From: Perkinsela sp. pyNocScin1
Lineage: Eukaryota; Euglenozoa; Kinetoplastea; Prokinetoplastida; Perkinselidae
Reading direction: 5' to 3'
Assembly: GCA_964019655.1 (NCBI GenBank)
Contig: CAXHTR010000002.1
Coordinates: 124,001-188,000 of the forward strand
Length of the DNA: 64,000 nt
Shown one piece after another: positions 53,226-61,756 of the stretch. The notes below the pieces were generated by a model. It was not told where the DNA came from and did not search any database. It was given only the letters and a program-made list of their open reading frames with translations. The number at the start of each line of letters is the position of its first letter. The first letter of the stretch is position 1. Made by a program: the position numbers and the translations under genes.

Positions 53226-55169
53226 ATGAACGACGGCCTGCAAACAACTTTTTATGACGATACCAAGCCGACGCAGCAGCAGCAGACTGCCCCATCCCTC
53301 CTTTCATTCTTCCAGTCCCCTGGTGGAAATAGGGCGCCAGTCGAAAAGCAGTCAGTATCCTTCTACAAGGGATTTCATAACGCATCTGTGTATGGCCTCG
53401 ACCCGACCAAAGCAAAGCAAGAGAAAACATTCACGAGAAACTTCATGGACCACTTTCTGTTCAACGCCATTCCGTTCTTTGGGATGATACTCTTCTATCG
53501 GTTCATGTTCAAGTCGTTTCAAGGCGAGGCCGGAGAAATGTTCCGCAACATGATTGACCCGCCGCGTAGCTTCCTGTCGAAGAAAAGCTTTCTCCGAAAC
53601 GGCATGCCGACAGTCAGTACGGATAAGGTAAAAAAGGAGACCACATTTACTGACATTATCGGCGTCGATGAGGCCAAAGACGAGGTGATACAGTACGTGC
53701 GCTTTCTCAACAACCCAAAGCAGTTCACCAAGATCGGCGCTCGGCTGCCCAAAGGGTGCCTCCTCACGGGTCCCAGCGGCACCGGCAAGACACTCATCGT
53801 GAAGGCGATCGCGAGCGAAGCGAACGTGCCACTCTTCACCGCGACTGGTGCTGACTTTATCAACGTCTACCTCGGCAGCGGCCCAAAGATGATCCGCCAG
53901 CTCTTCGAGCAGGCGCGCCAAAACGCACCGTCGATCATTTTCATCGACGAAATCGACGCTGTTGGTGACCGCCAGTCCACGAGCCAGAAAGGCGGAGGCG
54001 GAGAGGACAACCGCACAATCAACCAGCTGCTCAAGGAGCTCGATGGGCTACACTTCGCGTCGTCGCAGGTAACCGATCACTCGAGCCCTCCCATCGTCGT
54101 CTTCGCGGCGACAAATTACTCGGAGAACATCGACCCCGCACTACTTCGTGCAGGCCGCTTCGATCGCAAAATTGTCTTCCCAATGCCAGACAGAGACGCT
54201 CGCTGCGATCTTTTTCGGTACTATCTCTCAAAGACAAAGCTTGAGATTCCCATACAATGGAGCCCCACTGCAAATAGACTGCTTTCAGCCTCTCAGCGCA
54301 AGCTGCTCGGCGAGCTCGCTGACATGACAGCCGGCATGTCCCCCGCCGCAATAGCGACGATCGTCAATGAGGCCTGCCTCGCTGCCGCAGAAGACAAGTC
54401 AAACACTGCTGACCACGTTGGTAAGAAGCACCTGATGGACTCGATTGAGAAAATTATTCTGAACAAACAGACTGGCCAGGCCCCGGTCAAAACCACGAGC
54501 GGAGACCCGGAAGAGAGTGCGCGCATTGCAGCGCGGCAAGAAAGTGCCCGCATCCTCACCGCGTGGATATTCCCGCAGCAGCAGGATGTTATTCGTGCCT
54601 GCGTCGCAAAGCCGCTCAGTGGGGAGAAGAAGGGCCGAACGTACACGCTGCAGAAGCAAGCCGAGACCGGCGACCCCGTGACATTCCTTTACCTCTTTAC
54701 GTCGATGTGCGTGTCCCTCGCACCGCTCGTTGGCGAGTCCATTTTTGACAAAAGCGTCAAAGTCCCACACGTCACGCCGAACACGCAGAGCGACGCCACC
54801 ACAGCTACGCGGAATGTGCTGAGCCAGGTGCTCTCTTACGGGATGGGCACGAGGGCGTTCGGCATGCTCTCGTTCAAAGACGGTGGGAACATTGGGCAGG
54901 GGCAGGCCGAAGCGCTCATGAGCCAGGCCCGCCAGAACGCGGCCGAAAAGATCGGCGACGAGCGTCTCATAGTCGCGCGGGACCTCGTCACTGCACTGCT
55001 GCGCGACCGCATTGACCTCCTCCGAAAGCTTGAGGCTGCGCTACTCGCCAGAGGGTCGCTCAGCTTTGATGATATCGTCGCCATTTTAGGCGAGCGGCCA
55101 AAGGCGTCACCGCTGAATGCCAAACAGATGGAGCGAGTGTATGCGCTCTACTCAGGGTGTGTGCAGTGA
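53226..55169 (+). CDS. FtsH/Yme1-like mitochondrial AAA protein lacking the protease active site (647 aa)
   Basis: The AAA module is complete: F-T-D-I-I-G-V-D-E-A-K, Walker A G-P-S-G-T-G-K-T at 182-189, Walker B I-I-F-I-D-E-I-D-A at about 238-246, and the second region of homology A-L-L-R-A-G-R-F-D-R. One membrane helix at about 80-95 fits the i-AAA (Yme1) layout. The metalloprotease domain follows in the right place, but the zinc motif H-E-x-x-H is replaced by Q438-E-S-A-R442 (R-Q-E-S-A-R-I-L-T-A-W). Both zinc histidines are therefore gone, although the downstream S-D-A-T-T-A-T and Y-G-M-G elements remain. It probably unfolds or dislocates proteins, or partners an active paralogue, but should not cleave peptides. 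Confidence 0.88.
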   Translation: MNDGLQTTFYDDTKPTQQQQTAPSLLSFFQSPGGNRAPVEKQSVSFYKGFHNASVYGLDPTKAKQEKTFTRNFMDHFLFNAIPFFGMILFYRFMFKSFQGEAGEMFRNMIDPPRSFLSKKSFLRNGMPTVSTDKVKKETTFTDIIGVDEAKDEVIQYVRFLNNPKQFTKIGARLPKGCLLTGPSGTGKTLIVKAIASEANVPLFTATGADFINVYLGSGPKMIRQLFEQARQNAPSIIFIDEIDAVGDRQSTSQKGGGGEDNRTINQLLKELDGLHFASSQVTDHSSPPIVVFAATNYSENIDPALLRAGRFDRKIVFPMPDRDARCDLFRYYLSKTKLEIPIQWSPTANRLLSASQRKLLGELADMTAGMSPAAIATIVNEACLAAAEDKSNTADHVGKKHLMDSIEKIILNKQTGQAPVKTTSGDPEESARIAARQESARILTAWIFPQQQDVIRACVAKPLSGEKKGRTYTLQKQAETGDPVTFLYLFTSMCVSLAPLVGESIFDKSVKVPHVTPNTQSDATTATRNVLSQVLSYGMGTRAFGMLSFKDGGNIGQGQAEALMSQARQNAAEKIGDERLIVARDLVTALLRDRIDLLRKLEAALLARGSLSFDDIVAILGERPKASPLNAKQMERVYALYSGCVQ

Positions 55170-55266
55170 CTGTTAATGAGAGACAATGTATCCAAGCGTG
55201 CCCAAGCAACGATGTGAATACAGCAAGATGTTCTTTGCTAAGTTTTTATTTTCTCAATTACAGAAA

Positions 55267-55297
55267 TCTTTTATTTTCTTCAACTTTTCTTCACTAG
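55267..55297 (+). promoter_or_regulatory. Pyrimidine tract followed by AG before the RPN3 ATG
   Basis: A T/C-rich run ends in cactag at 55292-55297, 15 bp before the ATG. This has the form of a 3' splice acceptor as used in spliced-leader trans-splicing. A similar tctatctttcag lies at 58421-58432 before the gene at 58441. Many other genes have the tract without an AG, so the interpretation stays open. Confidence 0.4.
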
Positions 55298-55311
55298 CTC
55301 GATTTCTCTCA

Positions 55312-56415
55312 ATGTCATTCTTTGACAAAGCACCTGCCCCATCGCCCGCGCTGCTCGAAGCAGAGGAGCACCTCACGTCCGCGTTCGAACCCCGTTCCTG
55401 CTCCTTCAACATCACTGCGCTGCGGTCTCCGGGTGACCACGAGACGCTCCTCACGCTGTACCGGCGCCAGGTCCTCGCACATCAGAAAAAGCGCGTGGAG
55501 GTCGCACGTAACATGATTCTTCGTAATTTCATTGAGAACAAGCAGTACATCGCCGCAAACAAGTTTCTGCACGCGGTCCCACTGCGCGGCGCATCGGCCA
55601 CAGGCGAGCTCAGCATCGCGGCTGCCGATTCGTTTGAGTCCCAGAACGAGGCGGCGTGCTTCTTCCTATACGCTTCTCTTATAAAAACTGTTCTGCTCGA
55701 CTACGGCGCAGCGCAGGATTTTATTGCGGAGGCGATGCGCAAGGGCCCAGGGGAGACCATCCCAGCGTTCGACAACTATGCGGCGAAGCTATCCATTCTC
55801 ATTGCGCTGCTTCGCGGCTCGATCCCGCCCGTCGACGCCTACGCCGATAACGAGGCGCTTGCACCTTATGTCTCGCTTGTTGAATGCTTCCGGCTCGGCG
55901 AGATCCAAGCATTTGAAAAAACGATCCAAACGCACGAGGCGGCGCTCAAGGCCGACAAGACGTTCCTTCTCGCCATTCGCATTCGCCACAATGTTTTCCA
56001 AATGGCGCTGCGGCGCATCAACCGGAGCTACTCACGCATCTCGCTGCAAGACATCGCCGATAAGCTCGAGCTCGGCAGCGACGAGGCTAGCGATGTGCAC
56101 TACATCGTCATGAAGGCCATCCGCGACGGCACCATCGCGGGGTCAATCGACGTCGCGAACGCCGACCTTGTGAGCGAGGAGATTCAGAAGACGTACGAGA
56201 CGACAGAGCCGCTGCGTGAGCTCCAGTGGCGCGCTGATGCGAACGAAATGTTCCGCAACCAGCTCGAGCGAGCTCTGGACAGCGAGCGGAAGGCGGCGAA
56301 GCGCGACAGCCCGGCCGACGAGGCGATGCAGAAGCAGATCGCAGATAGCGACAAGGAGCTTGTCAAGGCCCTCGAGGAGGGCGTTGACTCGGACATGGAC
56401 GACTATGTTGATTAA
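55312..56415 (+). CDS. RPN3: 26S proteasome regulatory subunit Rpn3/PSMD3 (367 aa)
   Basis: Lid subunit of the 26S proteasome. The C-terminal PCI domain matches Rpn3 closely: I-R-I-R-H-N-V-F-Q, S-Y-S-R-I-S-L-Q-D-I-A-D-K-L, A-I-R-D-G-T-I-A-G-S-I-D, then the acidic end (D-S-D-M-D-D-Y-V-D) that follows the lid helix. The N-terminal helical repeats are shortened: 367 residues against more than 500 in human Rpn3. The start is ATG 55312; an in-frame ATG at 55186 would add a hydrophobic segment unlikely in this protein. A pyrimidine tract followed by AG (55267-55297) lies just before the chosen ATG. Third codon positions are strongly GC-rich, suggesting high expression. Confidence 0.92.
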   Translation: MSFFDKAPAPSPALLEAEEHLTSAFEPRSCSFNITALRSPGDHETLLTLYRRQVLAHQKKRVEVARNMILRNFIENKQYIAANKFLHAVPLRGASATGELSIAAADSFESQNEAACFFLYASLIKTVLLDYGAAQDFIAEAMRKGPGETIPAFDNYAAKLSILIALLRGSIPPVDAYADNEALAPYVSLVECFRLGEIQAFEKTIQTHEAALKADKTFLLAIRIRHNVFQMALRRINRSYSRISLQDIADKLELGSDEASDVHYIVMKAIRDGTIAGSIDVANADLVSEEIQKTYETTEPLRELQWRADANEMFRNQLERALDSERKAAKRDSPADEAMQKQIADSDKELVKALEEGVDSDMDDYVD

Positions 56416-56941
56416 GTCTTCTGTAAATTTATCATCATTTCTTTTGTTGGGGTGAAAATTGACCTTTTTTATTTTCTTTCAAATCAAGCAATGTGCATTG
56501 TGTGAGCCACAGATGATATACGGCTATCACCAAGAAACCTCGCGGTATTACACATGAAAATCCCCAAAAAGGGGAAATATAGCTCGGCAGTAACGTGAGA
56601 TCGATAAACACAGAATGATCTTATGCGCTTTCATGCTCAGAAAGTTTGAAAGTTTATACTTTCTGCATGGGTAAGACTGAATTAGGGGAATGACGTAGAA
56701 TCGCGGTTTTTTTATAGGACTTTTACAGGTACAGCCCTGAGTTTAACCCCATTCATGAATCGCCACCGGATGGATAGTGATGCATGGAAAGAAAATACCG
56801 CAACCCAAATAAAAATCTTCGCCGCGAGCCACGGTCAGCATGCAGACACATATTGTGATTCACATGATGATGAGCCCTACACAACAGCCATTTTGATTTT
56901 TCCATAAGCTCCCACATTCTCCTTTGGTTCTCCTCTGTCTG
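56416..56941. other. Intergenic region, nothing firm
   Basis: About 526 bp downstream of RPN3 with a small hairpin (tcccc-aaaaa-gggga near 56562-56577). The right end may belong to the transposon relic. No ORF with coding character is seen. Confidence 0.45.
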
Positions 56942-57519
56942 CTAGACTTCAAGAATTAGCTCCGCACGCTTCAGCAGAGCCCACAGATTCTCAATCGGAT
57001 TGAGATTAGGGCTGTACTTCTGCCAATCTTCGTGCCACACCATACCGACGCGTTAAAAAGCTCTTTGAAAACCCTTGCAGTGTGCAAGCGACAATGGTCT
57101 TGCACTAGGACTAGCTTGAGATGCTCCGACTCATAATTGCCCCTGTTGAGCATTTGGAAGGGCTCTGTCACCTGTGGCCAAACAAAGTGTTCGAGAATTT
57201 CCTTCAGTTTAAAGAGACTTTGCCAAAACGCATTGGTATTAGAGATGCTGAAGTACTCGGCACAGCATAAAAATCCATTCATATACGCAACCCCAATAGT
57301 AGTTGTCAACCCTCATCCTTTGCACGAGTAGCCAGGTAAAGACTTTGGAAGCTTATTCAGGCTCTTGGGTCGACCTCTTTGTCGTTTGAGGGGTGCATCG
57401 TCTGTATCATTTCCATCGTCATGAGGTCGGACGCTCCAATAATCCAATTTTTGAAAATTCATCCTGAAGATTTTTAATATTTTTAACGGCAGCTCCAGGA
57501 AAGAATAAGACGTTTTCAC
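56942..57519 (-). mobile_element. Relic of a Tc1/mariner-like DDE transposase
   Basis: Read on the minus strand, 57102-57081 encodes the second catalytic Asp motif (L-V-Q-D-H-C-R-L-H-T-A-R). Then, in a frame shifted by one base, 57010-56981 encodes the hallmark S-P-N-L-N-P-I-E-N-L-W, followed by A-L-L-K-R-A up to a TAG at 56944-56942. Upstream, the piece M-N-G-F-L-C-C-A-E-Y is preceded by a TGA at 57315-57313, and an earlier open frame (57519-57316) carries R-Q-R-G-R-P-K-S-L-N-K. At least one frameshift and one stop inactivate it. I found no terminal inverted repeats or target-site duplication by eye. It lies between a housekeeping gene and an LRR pseudogene. Confidence 0.8.
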
Positions 57520-57652
57520 GTGTTTTTAGCTCCTAACTCGTAAGCATTGACTCTGGGTGACTGCCCCAGGATCATAATAGAAAGAGTATCGAGATAGAAA
57601 GACGATAGTCTTTCACGTATAATTCGCTTCATTCAATTCTTACATCATACGT

Positions 57653-58350
57653 ATGCTCAGATTTTTCTTCGCGATCGAGAGCCACCTCAGCCGCGCTGAC
57701 CCCTGCTTGCTCTCCGATCAAATTGGCCTCGAGCTCTGCATCGCGGGATTTACCACTGACATCAAAAGCGAGTTCAAGGCGGATGAATCAGACGAGTTTA
57801 TGGATGTATGCGAGTGGATCGGCATCGACTGCGACGAAGGCGATGTTGTTGCCATCGACTGGGAAGCTGAAGGTCTCGAAGGAACCATGGACTTTGGCTT
57901 CTTGCCGACAAAACTCGAAATTCTACGAGTCAGCTACAGCGAACTGCATGGGACAGTAGATATTGCAAAATTCCCTTCAAGTTTGCTTGAGATTCACCTC
58001 TTGAGCAACAAGCTCACGGGGACAGTAGATTTCACAGCGCTACCAGATGGCGTGCACATTTGCATCTTGAATACAAATCATTTTGAAGGGTCCGTTGATT
58101 TGACACGACTTCCAAAGAAATTGCGGCGTATGAGCGTTGCGGACAATCAATTTACAGGGTCTGTGAATGTCTCACGCCTGCCGTCGCGCCTGACGATGCC
58201 GACGTCGACCTGAGCGCGAGCCTATTCACAGGGACAATCACCCTCGAGGCGCTTCCAGAGGACATGAGCGAGCTGTGGCTCCATGACAACACATGGGACT
58301 GCATATCCAAGCCTGGGCCTTTACCGAAGGGCGTTCACATGACGCAGTGA
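57653..58350 (+). pseudogene. LRR gene with one frameshift, cysteine-capped
   Basis: It begins M-L-R-F-F-F-A-I-E-S-H-L-S-R-A-D-P with the cap D-V-C-E-W-I-G-I-D-C-D and five normal repeats. Around 58180-58200 the reading frame changes: the first frame ends within a few codons at TGA 58211-58213, while the alternative frame continues the LRR pattern (L-F-T-G-T-I-T-L-E-A-L-P-E-D-M) to TGA 58348-58350. The truncated product of 186 residues could still be made. The region next to it holds the transposase relic, so this whole stretch seems poorly constrained. Confidence 0.8.
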
Positions 58351-58440
58351 TGGTAGAGCTCTTGTTCCATCATTGATTTGGAAAAACTTGTACTGTGCAA
58401 ATTACTTTTGAATTATTATTTCTATCTTTCAGTGCTAAAC

Positions 58441-60504
58441 ATGCACTCGCATCGATCCGATCGCATTCGGCTCCTCACAACGCCGCATCCGGTCCGTGTG
58501 TGGCAGGACGACCCGCTCCCACCACACATCCGCTTTCAATCATTTTCTATCAACACGCCTGACACGCCTGGCCGACCTGTGGAAGAAAGCGTCATCTACC
58601 CGCAGCGGGCCCGCGACGACAAGCCATCTGCGTGTATCCACATTACCCCGCACCCCGTGCTGCACCCGTCCGACCCGAGCGAAGCACACGGCATGGCCAG
58701 AGTCCGGGGTGAAATACTCCAGGCCATAGCAGCATGCACAAGCTCGACAAGCCTACAACAGCTCTGTGCGCTCATGCTTGACTTCAAAATTTTGCTTGAT
58801 GCCGAGTTCTATACCACTGCATGCGAGAAAGCAGTTGTTCTCAAAGATCTGTCGATAGTGCATAACCTCTTTACTTCCATGCGGGAGAAGAAGATTAGCA
58901 TCGAAACTTCATTTCTCCAAACGCTCGTCGAAAAAAGCATTGACATTCGCTCTCCGCTTATCGCATGCAAACTTGTCAATGAAATGGATGAGCTTACCTC
59001 TGACGAGACTTTTTCCACAATTATCGACCTACTCGCTGAAGAAAGTGAATTCAGTTTCAAAACTTCGAGTGTTCTTCGAGACTTTTTCGTTTCGCAGAAA
59101 AGTCACGTCGCAAACGATAAAGTGCCACTCATTCACGATATCGCCGGCAAACTCGACTCGAGCGTCTTCGATGGCGACTTCATTCAGTCACTGCGCAACG
59201 CCATGCCACTCGACGAAATTCTCGACAAAGTTCTCTTCACTGCAGCCCTCACGTCCGATGAGCGCCTTTCGCGTGCACTCTGCGCTATTGAGTGCACAGC
59301 GCTAGCCGTAACTATCAATAAAAAATTTGTTGACAAGCTCGTTGCGCTGTCTGCAGAGGCTGCTGAACCCTCACTGAGCATCCGCATGCTCATCATTCTT
59401 TTTAAACAGTCGCTCCTCTCGACAACGCACATGATCCAGATGAGCGAGCTTTTTGCAGTGGTGAGCGATTCGAACATTTTCTACGCGCGCGACTGCTTCA
59501 CAAAAATGGAAGCGCAATATGTGACAGACAGTACAGATGATGACGCGTCGGAAGCTCGGCAAGAACTCTTTGACTACATAATCTTTTCCTTTTTGCAACA
59601 CGCGCAGGGTGAGGCGACGTCACTGTCCGTACAGAAAAGCATTATTGATGTGCACCTTGCACTTTCTAAGACGCTCGCCCGCCAGCGCACAGATTCGATC
59701 GATTCACTTCTCGCACCACTGCGATCACTGCAGAAGGCCTGTGGCGTTATGCAATGGGACATTCTCGTAAGTGTCGAAATTGACCTTCATCGCTTCGTTC
59801 TGGAGCGAATTTCGCTTAATGCGCTGCAAGAAGCAGTGGTAGATGGCCAGGGTGTGCAAAAGGGGGCTTGGAACGATATCCCTTCCATCGCCCGAGAGTT
59901 CGATGCATGCGCGCAGAAGGCTATGCAAGAACTGGTCACAGACACAAAGAAAATTGACATCAACTTTGCGCCAAGCCCTTCGCCAGAAATGCTGCAGGGA
60001 ACAGTTTTGGTCTTCGACGACAGCGCCATCACATCGCTCATTGAAAACGCAATGCTCGAGCCCTTCGAGAAGTTCATGATACTCAGCAGAAAGAGTCAGG
60101 CGATGCACGTCGTTGTCCCGTTCGCCGCCCTCCTCCAGTGCGTCTCGAAGTACCATCGCGCAAAAAATGATCTTGATGTGGCCATGCGGGATAAATGCGC
60201 AATCGTCTTCACCAAGCTCGCGCGGTGGACGAAAACGACTTCGTGGTTCCATATTTTATCAAGTGAATATGTTTTGCAGCTTTACACAGCGAATGCGATC
60301 CTAGGCGCACAGGTCAACGACGAATCGCTTATAGCACCGCACAGCGTCCTCTGTGCACAGACAATTAGAGAATTTCAGAAAACACACAAGCGGACGGTAC
60401 TCATCGTACATTCGTCGAGTGAAGATGCAGTACCTCAGCTCCTAGGGGTCAAGCCCGTTCTCCAGCTTCCTGCGCTGCTGGAGCGGGGCGAAGGGAAGGT
60501 ATAA
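58441..60504 (+). CDS. Helical-repeat protein with a PIN-like C-terminal domain (687 aa)
   Basis: ATG 58441 follows a tctatctttcag sequence. The first 70 residues are basic and Pro-rich (P-H-P-V-R-V-W-Q-D-D). Residues about 100-520 are helical and repeat-like (L-F-T-S-M-R-E-K-K-I-S, with A-C-K-L-V-N-E-M-D-E as in PPR hairpins). The last about 170 residues have the strand order of a PIN-type nuclease: T-V-L-V-F-D-D-S-A-I, then H-V-V-V-P-F-A-A-L-L-Q-C-V, and finally T-V-L-I-V-H-S-S-S-E-D-A-V. The first acidic residue is kept, but the later Asp cluster (usually T-x-D) is replaced by H-S-S, so activity is doubtful. A mitochondrial RNA-processing or ribosome-assembly role fits the layout. Confidence 0.65.
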   Translation: MHSHRSDRIRLLTTPHPVRVWQDDPLPPHIRFQSFSINTPDTPGRPVEESVIYPQRARDDKPSACIHITPHPVLHPSDPSEAHGMARVRGEILQAIAACTSSTSLQQLCALMLDFKILLDAEFYTTACEKAVVLKDLSIVHNLFTSMREKKISIETSFLQTLVEKSIDIRSPLIACKLVNEMDELTSDETFSTIIDLLAEESEFSFKTSSVLRDFFVSQKSHVANDKVPLIHDIAGKLDSSVFDGDFIQSLRNAMPLDEILDKVLFTAALTSDERLSRALCAIECTALAVTINKKFVDKLVALSAEAAEPSLSIRMLIILFKQSLLSTTHMIQMSELFAVVSDSNIFYARDCFTKMEAQYVTDSTDDDASEARQELFDYIIFSFLQHAQGEATSLSVQKSIIDVHLALSKTLARQRTDSIDSLLAPLRSLQKACGVMQWDILVSVEIDLHRFVLERISLNALQEAVVDGQGVQKGAWNDIPSIAREFDACAQKAMQELVTDTKKIDINFAPSPSPEMLQGTVLVFDDSAITSLIENAMLEPFEKFMILSRKSQAMHVVVPFAALLQCVSKYHRAKNDLDVAMRDKCAIVFTKLARWTKTTSWFHILSSEYVLQLYTANAILGAQVNDESLIAPHSVLCAQTIREFQKTHKRTVLIVHSSSEDAVPQLLGVKPVLQLPALLERGEGKV

Positions 60505-60799
60505 AAAGATGAAAGCTTCTTAGAGTGCGGCGATGGTAGAAAATGGAGATCTACTTTACATTACCAGATAGAGCAGCCGGCCATGCTCTTCTTCGTAAAA
60601 AGACATTCAAATGTAATGTTGACATCAGTTTGAGCTCTCTAATTCGCTGAAAATGATACGCATGAAATGTATAGAGAAGTGGTCCACATTTTGCCTTTGT
60701 GCTACTACTGACTCATAGTGCCTCTCTCTGCAAGCACAAAAGTCACGCATGAAACGTTATGTTGTATAATTTTTCTTTTCTCTTACAAATAAGTAAATC
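60505..60799. other. Intergenic region, nothing recognised
   Basis: 295 bp between the PIN-like gene and the next LRR gene. The last 25 bases are a T/C-rich tract directly before the LRR start codon. No ORF or RNA gene is seen. Confidence 0.5.
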
Positions 60800-61633
60800 A
60801 TGCACTTCAGTGTTCTTGCGCTCACCGCCGATGCCAGTCTTGGCAAAATAGATTACGCATCCTTGTCACAGCAGAACCTCATGGAGCTCTTAATTGAAAA
60901 CATGGATGACGCTGCCAAGGAAGAATTTCAGGACGACAACGGCGAATTCTTCGACTGCTGCGAGTGGGACGGCGTTGAGTGTGAAAATGACGAAGTCATC
61001 GAAATCGACTGGAGCGGGCGCTTCGAGGAAAACTTTGCGCTCCAGTTCCAGTTCCTTCCGCCGACTGTCGAAAATTTTGAAGGTGACGCGAGCAGCCTTA
61101 AGGGGACGCTCGAGTGCGGCGCACTCCCAAAGTCGATGAAGTCGCTGTCCCTCAGCGAGTGCTGCAACGAGGGAACGCTTGACCTGCCACGCCTGCCGCC
61201 AGCGTTTAAATCGCTCGAAGTCGACATGAACGCTCTTGGAGGGAGTCTTGATCTCAAGGGCCTCCCGGACTCTGTCGAGTACCTTGGCCTCTCAAACAAC
61301 CTCTTCGAGGGCAGTGTAGATCTGACCGAGCTCCCCGCATCACTCACAGAGCTCAACATCCTGGGCAACCGGCTGAGCGGCGCGCTTAACTTTCAGTCGC
61401 TCCCCGCGAGCTTTGTCGCTCTGGTGGCCTCCAACAACCAATTTACGGGCACTGCTGACCTCTTGGCCGTGCCGAACACCATGCGCAGCATCCAGCTTGA
61501 CAGTAACAAGCTCAGCGGCGTCGCCAAGGTCAAACTCTTTGGGGACCTGACCATTGACCTTCGCGATAATGACATTGAGAAGTGCATCGATGCTGCTGGA
61601 AGCCCTGTAGTTGATAAGCGCGTGAGGATGTGA
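60800..61633 (+). CDS. LRR family protein, cysteine-capped (277 aa)
   Basis: Close to the family consensus: M-H-F-S-V-L-A-L-T-A-D-A-S-L-G-K-I-D, L-S-Q-Q-N-L-M-E-L-L-I-E-N, and a cap with both cysteines (F-D-C-C-E-W-D-G-V-E-C-E-N-D). About seven repeats follow (E-G-S-V-D-L-T-E-L-P, S-G-A-L-N-F-Q-S-L-P) and the C-cap I-E-K-C-I-D-A-A-G-S-P-V. It is strikingly acidic in its first 90 residues. GC-rich third positions set it apart from the A/T-rich copies near 48 kb. Confidence 0.88.
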   Translation: MHFSVLALTADASLGKIDYASLSQQNLMELLIENMDDAAKEEFQDDNGEFFDCCEWDGVECENDEVIEIDWSGRFEENFALQFQFLPPTVENFEGDASSLKGTLECGALPKSMKSLSLSECCNEGTLDLPRLPPAFKSLEVDMNALGGSLDLKGLPDSVEYLGLSNNLFEGSVDLTELPASLTELNILGNRLSGALNFQSLPASFVALVASNNQFTGTADLLAVPNTMRSIQLDSNKLSGVAKVKLFGDLTIDLRDNDIEKCIDAAGSPVVDKRVRM

Positions 61634-61756
61634 AAAATGTGGGGGTGAAAAAGAATGAAAGAAATGCAAATTATTGAAATTGATTTGAAATAAGTTTTTG
61701 CAGTCCCAAACTTTTTCCGCTCTCATTTTTCTTTCGCATTGAAGATTTAAATTTTG

